This document shows, piece after piece, positions 1-5,511 of a DNA stretch of 7,845 nucleotides. Position numbers and translations under genes: made by a program. Within the stretch, counting starts at the first letter, position 1. The number at the start of each line of letters is the position of its first letter. The DNA lies in the NCBI RefSeq assembly GCF_002479325.1, contig NZ_DLMO01000071.1, positions 1 to 7,845 of the forward strand. Reading direction: 5' to 3'. The stretch is from Brevundimonas sp. UBA7534. Its GTDB lineage: Bacteria > Pseudomonadota > Alphaproteobacteria > Caulobacterales > Caulobacteraceae. A model generated the notes under the pieces. The model ran no database searches and was not told the DNA's origin. It saw nothing but the letters and a program-made list of their open reading frames with translations.

Positions 1-110
1 TCAGGGGGTCACGTCAAGGAAGGCCGATCTGCGAGCGCCACGGTTCGGGCATTTATTGTGCGTGCACGGCCCCTGCCATAGGGCTTTGGGGCGCTTGTCG
101 CCATTTTTGT

Positions 111-133
111 CGCGTAAGGTCAGCGCTTACGCG
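111..133. repeat. Inverted repeat, 8-bp arms, 7-nt spacer
   Basis: CGCGTAAG (111-118) and CTTACGCG (126-133) are perfect reverse complements separated by GTCAGCG. As RNA this would fold into a stable hairpin. Only three T residues follow on the + strand, so it is a poor intrinsic terminator. It could be a protein-binding site or a remnant of a mobile-element end. A single repeat of this size is not improbable by chance in a window this long. Confidence 0.5.
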
Positions 134-149
134 TTTCGGCGCCGGATCC

Positions 150-163
150 CCCAAGCGCTTGGG
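150..163. repeat. 14-bp perfect palindrome
   Basis: CCCAAGCGCTTGGG is fully self-complementary with no spacer. It lies 17 bp from the preceding inverted repeat, with the smaller palindromes CGGCGCCG (137-144) and GGATCC (144-149) in between. No function can be assigned from sequence. An operator or a recombination or insertion target are possibilities. Confidence 0.5.
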
Positions 164-338
164 CCCGACACGTCGCGAAGCAACGAGGCAGGGGCCAGCG
201 GGGCTTGCGTTCTGCCTGATTGGGGCGCTCCTGCTGTATGGTCGTGCGCGCCGCCGTGCACGATAGAGGAGCTATTCCACCGCTTTGGCTTGGGCCGCCT
301 AGGTCTGCTGCTGGACCGGGTGCGAATGTCGCTTCGCG

Positions 339-398
339 ACCCTCAGGTAAGTTCGCTTACCAACCCCTTCCAGACCCTCGGAACATCCGCTTGAGGGT
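339..398. repeat. Nested hairpin element (possible structured RNA)
   Basis: An outer 7-bp stem pairs ACCCTCA (339-345) with TGAGGGT (392-398). Directly inside it is a perfect 6-bp hairpin, GGTAAG (346-351) and CTTACC (356-361), closed by a TTCG tetraloop. A weaker 4-bp stem, TTCC (368-371) with GGAA (380-383), would complete a three-way junction. I do not recognise the fold as a known riboswitch or small RNA. It sits just upstream of the transposase remnant and may belong to the insertion sequence. It could also be coincidental. Confidence 0.3.
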
Positions 399-445
399 AA
401 GGAAGCGGCGCCGCCGCAGATTCGAACGGTCGCTGTCGCCGCGCC

Positions 446-795
446 ATGACCACCGTCGAGAAGGGTATGACCCTGCATCGCTATGTACCGGCTGTCGTCT
501 GAAGCCGCAGTGCACGTCCAGTATCGAGCGCCGGATCACCCGTTGGGAGCATGAGGCGGTGATCGACGCCCTCCAGGCCCGGGTGAACCTGGCCCCGCGC
601 GCGATGCGCACCCGACGACGGCTGGTCGAACACCCGTTCGGCGCCATCAAGGCCTGGAGGGACCACACCCACTTCCTGACAAGGCGACTACCCAACGTGA
701 AAACCGAGATCAGCCTCCACATCCTGGCTTACAATATGAAGCGGGTGATGGCGGTGCTGGGCGCCAAGCCGCTGATCCAAGCCCTCCGAACCTGA
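446..795 (+). pseudogene. Decayed C-terminal remnant of IS1182-type transposase
   Basis: The stretch encodes the C-terminal end of a DDE transposase of the IS1182 type. Visible landmarks are the cysteine knuckle CTGCRLKPQCT (about 484-516), the arginine-rich segment RRITRWEHE, the motif VEHPFGAIKAW (about 628-660), and the tail THFLTRRLPNVKTE followed by LHILAYNMKRV. These match the family end in order. The N-terminal DNA-binding region and the first catalytic acidic residues are missing. The frame is also broken: a plausible family segment, MTTVEKGMTLHRY, reads in frame 2 from 446 and hits a stop at 500-502, whereas the cysteine knuckle and everything after it read in frame 1, so an indel lies near 482-490. 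No functional protein is expected. It marks an old insertion at the left border of the sulfate cluster. Confidence 0.82.
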
Positions 796-842
796 AGAGC
801 GCGCTCTGCGCGCCTCAGCCACAGCCCGCCGGCGTCAGCGCC

Positions 843-862
843 CGGAGTTTTTACGCAGCCTC
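843..862. repeat. Possible right-end inverted repeat of the IS remnant
   Basis: The sequence around CGGAGTTTTTACGCAGCCTC lies about 50 bp past the transposase stop, where the right terminal inverted repeat of an IS1182-type element would be expected, and it resembles such ends in general form. I found no matching left end upstream, which agrees with loss of the 5' part of the element. The assignment rests on position and loose resemblance. Confidence 0.25.
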
Positions 863-1109
863 AGTCACAAGCGTCGCATGTTCGCGCCAGATTCGGATGC
901 CGGATAGCGAGATATTTGCAGGTCGGAACAGACGCCTCCAGAGCGGTGATGGATCACGTTTGCTGTTGAGCAAGCGCGACATCGATCCGCAGCCCCGGTT
1001 CCGCGAAACGCCGCTTAGGCGCGACGTCCCGGTCCTCGCCGACCGATCAGACATTTGAAGGCGCCAATTAGGAGACAATGGGGCCCAGCCTGGCGGCAGA
1101 CCTTCGCCT

Positions 1110-1127
1110 CGTTCCCTTGATGGAACG
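1110..1127. promoter_or_regulatory. Candidate operator: 6-bp dyad with 6-bp spacer
   Basis: CGTTCC and GGAACG form a perfect inverted repeat around the spacer CTTGAT, 59 bp upstream of the regulator start codon. A TTGATG hexamer (1117-1122) inside it could act as a -35 element, which would let a protein bound here block transcription. A second, weaker dyad with the same spacer length, TTGC-N6-GCAA, follows at 1149-1162. The size suits a dimeric winged-helix regulator such as Rrf2, so autoregulation is plausible but is inferred only. Confidence 0.3.
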
Positions 1128-1186
1128 TTCAGAGATGAGGATCAGGCATTGCACCCGCGCAAATGGCCCCTCACAACAGGCGGACC

Positions 1187-1621
1187 ATGATTTCCATGAA
1201 GGCCCGATACGCCCTTCAGGCGCTGATCTTTCTCGCCGAGCGCTCTCCCGTCGCGATTCCAATCGCGGTCATCGCGGAAGGCTCGAACGCGCCGCGAAAA
1301 TTCCTCGAGGCGATCCTGCTCGAGTTGAAGATGGACGGTCTGCTGACGAGCCGGATGGGGCGGTCCGGCGGCTACGAACTGGCGCGCCCGCCGCACGGCA
1401 TAAGCGTGGCGGACGTGTTGCGTTGCCTGGATGGTCCGCTGGCCCTGGCCCCCTGCGCCGCGCGCAATTCCACGCGCACCTGCCCAGGATGCGTGGACCT
1501 TCACACCTGCGCCATCCGGCCCAGCCTGACGGCAGCCCGCAGCGCCGTGGCGGAGGTGCTGGAGAATCGGACCATCGCCGATCTTGCGAAGGTTCCCGGC
1601 GCTCTCGAAGAGTTCAGCTAG
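1187..1621 (+). CDS. Rrf2-family transcriptional regulator with a four-Cys cluster
   Basis: This 144-residue protein has the Rrf2 layout. It opens with MISMKARYALQAL, the classic N-terminal helix, followed by a winged helix-turn-helix whose recognition helix contains PRKFLEAILLELK (residues 37-49), and a wing GRSGGYELARPP (58-69). A cysteine-rich loop carries Cys90, Cys99, Cys102 and Cys108 (C-X8-C-X2-C-X5-C), with a further Cys80. IscR and NsrR use cysteines in the same part of the fold to bind an Fe-S cluster, so a redox, Fe-S or sulfur-status sensor is likely; the spacing here differs from both. The start at 1187 gives the normal family N-terminus; an in-frame ATG at 1163 would add eight residues with no resemblance and no ribosome site. 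Its place 90 bp upstream of sbp, on the same strand, suggests it controls sulfate uptake, functionally like CymR in Firmicutes. That role is inferred from context. Confidence 0.88.
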   Translation: MISMKARYALQALIFLAERSPVAIPIAVIAEGSNAPRKFLEAILLELKMDGLLTSRMGRSGGYELARPPHGISVADVLRCLDGPLALAPCAARNSTRTCPGCVDLHTCAIRPSLTAARSAVAEVLENRTIADLAKVPGALEEFS

Positions 1622-1711
1622 GATCACGTTTCAGAAATCCTCTCCAAACTCCCCCTTGGCAGATAGGCGTTTCTGCGGTCCCTTGCGGATCACAGGCAGG
1701 GAGGACTGACC
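1622..1711. promoter_or_regulatory. Leader/promoter region of the sulfate-transport operon
   Basis: This 90-bp gap is the only sizeable one between the regulator and the transporter genes, so it may hold an operon promoter or operator. TTGGCA at 1656-1661 resembles a -35 element, but no good -10 is placed 16-18 bp downstream. Widely spaced arms CAGAAA (1632-1637) and TTTCTG (1670-1675) are complementary. A strong ribosome binding site, AGGGAGGA (1698-1705), sits 6 nt before the sbp ATG. Confidence 0.4.
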
Positions 1712-2728
1712 ATGTTTCATCGTCGCGGACTGCTCACGGGTGCCGGCGCCCTCTCATTGGCGGCGTGCTCTCCGCGCGGCGGGGGCGAAGGGGGTGCGTC
1801 CCTGCTCAACGTCTCGTACGACCCGACGCGCGAGCTCTATCGCGCCTACAACGGACTGTTCGCCACCCATTGGCGAGAGACCGGCCAGGGCGCCGTCAGC
1901 GTGGAGCAGTCCCACGGCGGGTCGGGCAAACAGGCGCGCGCCGTCATCGACGGTCTTCAGGCCGATGTGGTGACCCTGGCGCTGGCGGCGGACATCGACG
2001 CCATCGCCAAGCGTGGCCTGCTGCGGCGCGGCTGGGCCGACAGCCTGCCCGACAACGCCTGCCCCTACACCTCGACGATCGTCTTCCTGGTCCGCAAGGG
2101 CAATCCGAAGAACATCAAGGATTGGCCCGATCTGGTGCGGGAGGGCGTCGAAGTCATCACGCCCAATCCGAAGACGTCGGGCGGCGCGCGCTGGAACTAT
2201 CTGGCGGCCTGGGGCGATGCGCTGCGCCGGCCCGGCGGCTCCGAGGCGACGGCCACCGCCTATCTGACGGAGCTGTTCCGCCATGTGCCGGTGCTGGACA
2301 CGGGCGCGCGCGGCGCGACGACCACCTTCGTGCAGCGCGGGATCGGCGACGTGCTGCTGGCCTGGGAGAACGAGGCCTTCCTGGCGGTCGAGGAGCTGGG
2401 GCCGGACAAGGTCGACATCGTCGTGCCCCCCTTCTCCATCCTGGCGGAGCCGCCGGTGGCTGTGGTCGACAAGGTCGTCGACCAGAAGGGCACGCGCGCC
2501 GTGGCCGAAGCCTATCTGAAGTTCCTGTACGAGGAGCCTTCTCAGGTGCTGGTGGCGCAGAACTACTATCGTCCGCGCAACGCTGCCGTGGCCCAGCGCT
2601 TCGCCAGCCGGTTCCCGCAGCTCGAGCTGGCCACGATCGGCGACTTCGGCGGCTGGCCGGAGGCGCAGGCCAAGCATTTCGCCGACGGCGGCGTGTTCGA
2701 CCGGATCTACCAGCCGAGCGGCGCGTGA
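1712..2728 (+). CDS. sbp: Sulfate/thiosulfate-binding protein, predicted lipoprotein
   Basis: The 338-residue protein is the solute-binding subunit of the sulfate/thiosulfate ABC importer. Family hallmarks are LNVSYDPTRELY (32-43), SHGGSGKQARAVIDGL (67-82) followed by ADVVTLALAADIDAI, PYTSTIVFLVRKGNPK (118-133), and NPKTSGGARWNYLAAWG (152-168), which includes the Ser-Gly-Gly and Trp region that contacts sulfate in the Salmonella protein. The N-terminus is MFHRRGLLTGAG, then a hydrophobic stretch and the lipobox L16-A17-A18-C19, so it should be a lipidated protein anchored at Cys19. The well-studied enterobacterial Sbp is soluble and periplasmic. The HRRGLL segment also fits a Tat-type signal. 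The start is well supported by AGGGAGGA six bases upstream. Its last 4 bp overlap cysT. Length and motif order match the family, so the call is firm; sbp versus cysP (sulfate or thiosulfate preference) cannot be settled. Confidence 0.95.
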   Translation: MFHRRGLLTGAGALSLAACSPRGGGEGGASLLNVSYDPTRELYRAYNGLFATHWRETGQGAVSVEQSHGGSGKQARAVIDGLQADVVTLALAADIDAIAKRGLLRRGWADSLPDNACPYTSTIVFLVRKGNPKNIKDWPDLVREGVEVITPNPKTSGGARWNYLAAWGDALRRPGGSEATATAYLTELFRHVPVLDTGARGATTTFVQRGIGDVLLAWENEAFLAVEELGPDKVDIVVPPFSILAEPPVAVVDKVVDQKGTRAVAEAYLKFLYEEPSQVLVAQNYYRPRNAAVAQRFASRFPQLELATIGDFGGWPEAQAKHFADGGVFDRIYQPSGA

Positions 2729-3579
2729 CGGCCGTTCCGCTGTCCCGTCGATGGCGTTGGAAGGAGCCGAGCGTCCTGCCCGGCTTCGGCCTGACCTTCG
2801 GCTTCACCGTCCTGTATCTGTCGCTGATCGTGCTGATCCCCCTGGCCGCGCTGGTCGTGCGGCCGTGGGAGATGGGTCCGGCGGGCGTGTGGGAGGCCGC
2901 GACCAGCCCGCGCGCCCTGGCGGCGCTGCGTCTCAGCTTCGTCGCCGGCGGCCTGGCGGCCCTGATCAATGCGGTGATGGGCCTGGTGCTGGCCTGGGTG
3001 CTGGTTCGGTACGACTTCCCGGGCAAGCGGATCATCGACGCGCTGGTCGATCTGCCGTTCGCCCTGCCGACCGCGGTGGCGGGCATCGCCCTGACGGCGC
3101 TCTATGCGCCAAACGGTCCGATCGGGTCCGTCCTGAGCGACTGGGGCGTGCGCGTGGCTTACACCCCGCTCGGCGTGCTGATCGCCCTGATCTTCGTCGG
3201 TCTGCCCTTTGTCGTGCGGTCGGTCCAGCCCGTGCTGGAAGACCTTGACCACGAGATCGAGGAGGCCGCCGAGACCCTGGGCGCCACGCCGTTTCAGCGG
3301 GCGCGGCTGGTGGTCCTGCCCGCCCTGCTGCCGGCGCTGATCTCGGGCGCGGGCCTCGCGTTCGCCCGGGCGGTGGGCGAGTACGGCTCGGTCATCTTCA
3401 TCGCCGGCAACATGCCGCTGAGGTCCGAGATCGCCCCCCTGCTGGTCGTCATCCAGCTGGAGCAGTTCAACTACGCCGGTGCGGCCGCGATCGGTCTGGC
3501 CATGCTGGCCCTGTCCTTCCTGATCCTGCTGACGCTCAACGGGCTCCAGGCGATCATCGCGCGGCGGGGCCGGGCATGA
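2725..3579 (+). CDS. cysT: Sulfate/thiosulfate ABC transporter permease CysT (CysU)
   Basis: This 284-residue inner-membrane protein is one half of the sulfate channel. The first transmembrane helix is at about 21-45, with further hydrophobic segments at about 70-94, 106-127, 147-166 and 200-216 and near the C-terminus. The coupling (EAA) motif that docks on CysA is EEAAETLGATPFQRARLVVLP (179-199), and the conserved family segment GEYGSVIFIAGN is at 219-230. The start is a GTG inside GTGA, overlapping the sbp stop by 4 nt; the next in-frame ATG (residue 50) would delete the first helix. The frame stays open far upstream, to 1078, but the upstream translation is arginine-rich shadow of the regulator and sbp. 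The stop overlaps the cysW start as ATGA, implying coupled translation of the two permeases in equal amounts. Confidence 0.95.
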   Translation: MTAVPLSRRWRWKEPSVLPGFGLTFGFTVLYLSLIVLIPLAALVVRPWEMGPAGVWEAATSPRALAALRLSFVAGGLAALINAVMGLVLAWVLVRYDFPGKRIIDALVDLPFALPTAVAGIALTALYAPNGPIGSVLSDWGVRVAYTPLGVLIALIFVGLPFVVRSVQPVLEDLDHEIEEAAETLGATPFQRARLVVLPALLPALISGAGLAFARAVGEYGSVIFIAGNMPLRSEIAPLLVVIQLEQFNYAGAAAIGLAMLALSFLILLTLNGLQAIIARRGRA

Positions 3580-4418
3580 GCGCCGTCCGCCGTTCCCCGG
3601 TTCGCGGGCTGGCGCCGCTTCTGATCGGCGTCGCCCTGCTGTGGCTGGCGCTGGTCGTTCTGCTGCCGCTCGGCATGGTGTTCGCCGAAGCCTTCCGGCG
3701 CGGACTGGACGGGTTCCTGGATGCGTTCAGCGAGCCGGACGCCTGGTCCGCGGTGCGGCTGACCCTGCTGGTGGCCGCGATCTCGGTGCCGCTGAACGCG
3801 CTCTTCGGCCTGGCCGCCGCCTGGTGCATCACCCGTTACGAGTTTCGCGGCAAGGCCTTGCTGACCACCCTGATCGACCTGCCCTTTTCGGTGTCGCCGG
3901 TCATCTCCGGCCTGGTCTGGGTGCTGTTGTTCGGCACGGCCGGATGGTTCGCGCCGCTGCTGGACGCGCTGGGCGTGAGGGTCATCTTCACGGTCACGGG
4001 CCTGGTGCTGGCGACCATCCTTGTCACCCTGCCGTTCGTGGCGCGCGAGCTGATCCCGCTGATGCAGCAGCAGGGCGCCGACGAGGAGCTGGCGGCCGTG
4101 ACGCTGGGCGCCGGCCCGTGGGCCATCTTCTCCCGCGTCACCTTGCCGAACGTGCGCTGGGCGCTGCTGTACGGCGTGCTGCTGTGCAACGCCCGCGCCA
4201 TGGGCGAGTTCGGCGCGGTGTCGGTGGTCTCGGGCCATATCCGGGGCCTGACCAACACCCTGCCGCTGCACGTCGAGATCCTGTACAACGAGTACGACTT
4301 CGTTGGCGCCTTTGCGACCGCCACGGTGCTGGCGGGCCTGGCCCTGGTCACCCTGCTGATCAAGAGCCTTCTCGAATGGCGCTTCGCAGACGAACTGGCC
4401 GCCACGAGGCGACACTAG
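3576..4418 (+). CDS. cysW: Sulfate/thiosulfate ABC transporter permease CysW
   Basis: The 280-residue protein is the second channel subunit and pairs with CysT. It has an N-terminal helix at about 12-37 and further membrane segments at about 62-85, 97-119, 136-156 and 193-210 and near 245-268. The EAA coupling motif, EELAAVTLGAGPWAIFSRVTLP (170-191, written EELAAVTLG then AGPWAIFSRVTLP), lies in the expected cytoplasmic loop. LIDLPFSVSPVISGLVWVLL (99-118) and ARAMGEFGAVSVVSGHIRG are typical of CysW and separate it from CysT. Its length is normal. It starts in the ATGA overlap with cysT and ends one base before cysA, so the three genes must be co-transcribed. Confidence 0.95.
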   Translation: MSAVRRSPVRGLAPLLIGVALLWLALVVLLPLGMVFAEAFRRGLDGFLDAFSEPDAWSAVRLTLLVAAISVPLNALFGLAAAWCITRYEFRGKALLTTLIDLPFSVSPVISGLVWVLLFGTAGWFAPLLDALGVRVIFTVTGLVLATILVTLPFVARELIPLMQQQGADEELAAVTLGAGPWAIFSRVTLPNVRWALLYGVLLCNARAMGEFGAVSVVSGHIRGLTNTLPLHVEILYNEYDFVGAFATATVLAGLALVTLLIKSLLEWRFADELAATRRH

Positions 4419-4419
4419 A

Positions 4420-5448
4420 ATGCCCCTGTCCATTCAGAACCTGACCAAGACCTTTCGGGGTTTCACCGCCCTGGACGCCATCGACCTGGAGGTCGGCGAA
4501 GGCGAGTTCCTGGCGCTGCTCGGCCCCTCGGGCTCGGGCAAGACCACCCTGCTGCGCATCATGGCGGGGCTGGACCAGCCCGACGCCGGCGCCGTGGCCT
4601 TCGACGGCGAGGACTTCCTGGTCCAGACCCCGAGGCAGCGCCGCGTCGGCCTGGTGTTCCAGCATTACGCCCTGTTCCGCCACATGACGGTGGCCGACAA
4701 CATCGCCTTCGGCCTGAAGGTGCGGCCGCGTGGACAGCGCCCGTCCAGGGCGGACATCGCCGCGCGGGGGTCGGAACTGTTGCGACTGGTCCAATTGGAG
4801 GGGCTGGAGAAGCGCTATCCGGCCCAGCTGTCCGGCGGCCAGCGCCAGCGCGTCGCCCTGGCGCGGGCCCTGGCCATCCAGCCGCGCCTGCTGCTGCTGG
4901 ACGAGCCCTTCGGCGCGCTGGACGCCAAGGTGCGCCGCGAGCTGCGCCGCTGGCTGCGCCACATCCATAACGAGACCGGCGTCACCACCGTCTTCGTCAC
5001 CCACGACCAGGAAGAGGCGCTGGACCTGGCGGACCGTGTGGCCATCCTGAAGGACGGCCGGATCGAGCAGGTCGCGACGCCGCTCGATCTGTATCAGCAC
5101 CCGGCCTCGGCCTTCGTGCACGACTTCCTGGGCGGTGCGGTCCACCTGCCGGGCGAGGTCGTCGACGGCGTGCTCGCGGTCGATGGCTGGCGCGCGCCCG
5201 CGCCCGCGGGATCGCCGGTCGGCCCGGTCGTGCTGGCGGTTCGCGGCGAGGACCTGATCCTGTCGGACGAGGGGTTGGAGACCCGGGTTCTGACCGTCAG
5301 CCCCCGCGGCCCCCGCACCCGCATCGGCATCGAGATCGAGGGCCAGGCGCTGGATCTCGAGCGGCCCGCGCACGACCCCATTTCCCAGCTCGCCGCCGGC
5401 CAGACCGTGCGGCTGCGACCCGACCTCATCCACCTGTTCAAAGACTGA
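4420..5448 (+). CDS. cysA: Sulfate/thiosulfate ABC transporter ATP-binding protein CysA
   Basis: The 342-residue ATPase energises sulfate import at the cytoplasmic face of CysTW. All nucleotide-binding motifs are intact: Walker A GPSGSGKTT (35-43), Q-loop Gln81 in FQHYALFRHM, signature LSGGQRQR (137-144), Walker B LLLLDEP (157-163), D-loop GALD (165-168) and switch His195 in VTHDQEEA. A C-terminal regulatory part follows from about residue 235; VLAVRGEDLIL and the following strands fit the TOBE-like or CysA-specific C-terminal domain. It is slightly shorter than the roughly 365-residue enterobacterial CysA, the difference lying in this tail. A GAGG at 4406-4409 may serve as ribosome site. It starts one base after the cysW stop. 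MalK/PotA-type relatives share the motifs, but the gene order makes CysA the firm call. Confidence 0.95.
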   Translation: MPLSIQNLTKTFRGFTALDAIDLEVGEGEFLALLGPSGSGKTTLLRIMAGLDQPDAGAVAFDGEDFLVQTPRQRRVGLVFQHYALFRHMTVADNIAFGLKVRPRGQRPSRADIAARGSELLRLVQLEGLEKRYPAQLSGGQRQRVALARALAIQPRLLLLDEPFGALDAKVRRELRRWLRHIHNETGVTTVFVTHDQEEALDLADRVAILKDGRIEQVATPLDLYQHPASAFVHDFLGGAVHLPGEVVDGVLAVDGWRAPAPAGSPVGPVVLAVRGEDLILSDEGLETRVLTVSPRGPRTRIGIEIEGQALDLERPAHDPISQLAAGQTVRLRPDLIHLFKD

Positions 5449-5458
5449 AGCGTGCGAC

Positions 5459-5476
5459 GGCGCGCGAAGCCGCGCC
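5459..5476 (+). terminator. Stem-loop between cysA and the barrel gene (weak terminator or processing site)
   Basis: GGCGCG (5459-5464) and CGCGCC (5471-5476) form a perfect 6-bp GC stem with loop CGAAGC, 10 nt after the cysA stop. Only TT follows before AATCT, so there is no real U-tract. It may act as a partial attenuator or an RNA-stabilising hairpin that lowers expression of the downstream genes relative to the transporter. A true terminator is doubtful. Confidence 0.3.
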
Positions 5477-5502
5477 TTAATCTCCTACAAACGATAGATC
5501 AC

Positions 5503-5506
5503 GAGG
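5503..5506 (+). promoter_or_regulatory. Ribosome binding site that fixes the barrel start
   Basis: GAGG lies 5 nt upstream of the ATG at 5512. It supports that codon over the in-frame GTG at 5452, which would put 20 charged residues ahead of the signal peptide. Confidence 0.6.
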
Positions 5507-5511
5507 CCGCC

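Larger units (their letters stand above)
1..445. other. Non-coding stretch with several inverted repeats
   Basis: I see no credible gene here. The open frames that cross it give arginine-, proline- and serine-rich translations with no family resemblance and no ribosome binding site. It does hold several dyads: an 8-bp inverted repeat at 111-133, a 14-bp perfect palindrome at 150-163, and a nested hairpin element at 339-398. The stretch may be the degraded 5' part of the insertion sequence whose transposase remnant follows, or flanking DNA. A short minus-strand frame ending at position 1 is open for about 40 codons, but nothing supports it as a gene. Confidence 0.55.
796..1186. other. Intergenic region upstream of the regulator
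   Basis: No gene is supported between the transposase remnant and the Rrf2 gene. A 75-codon minus-strand frame at 851-1078 is low-complexity and unlike any family I know. Just after the transposase stop is a perfect palindrome, AGAGCGCGCTCT (796-807). A possible IS terminal repeat lies near 843-862. The DNA nearest the regulator carries a candidate operator (1110-1127). The promoter of the regulator and perhaps of the whole operon should lie in the last 150 bases, but no strong sigma-70 pair is visible. Confidence 0.55.

Noticed and set aside
1..126. Short minus-strand frame ending with a stop at position 1, about 40 codons
   Set aside because: It has an upstream in-frame stop, no good start codon or ribosome site, and no recognisable similarity.
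56..394. 112-codon + strand open frame
   Set aside because: No family resemblance, no ribosome site, composition typical of a GC-rich shadow frame, and it crosses the nested hairpins.
796..807. Palindrome AGAGCGCGCTCT as a transposase terminator
   Set aside because: No loop and no U-tract follow; GC-rich self-complementary words of this size are common at this base composition.
851..1078. 75-codon minus-strand frame
   Set aside because: Ser/Arg-rich without recognisable motifs; it overlaps the candidate IS end and the probable regulatory region.
1632..1675. CAGAAA/TTTCTG arms as an operator or terminator before sbp
   Set aside because: Arms are only 6 bp and 32 nt apart, with no U-tract; too weak to call as a feature of its own.
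1656..1678. Sigma-54-type promoter upstream of sbp
   Set aside because: TTGGCA is present, but no GC doublet lies at the required 12-nt distance.
1754..2677. 307-codon minus-strand frame opposite sbp
   Set aside because: A shadow of sbp; His/Arg/Gln-rich translation with no domain, while the + strand protein is a clear full-length family member.
3471..4433. 320-codon minus-strand frame opposite cysW
   Set aside because: A shadow with Gln/Arg/Asp-rich low-complexity translation.
4360..5433. 357-codon minus-strand frame opposite cysA
   Set aside because: A shadow; the + strand carries every ABC ATPase motif intact.
5452..5511. GTG start at 5452 for the barrel gene
   Set aside because: It would add 20 charged residues before the signal peptide; ATG 5512 has a good ribosome site and yields a proper Sec signal.
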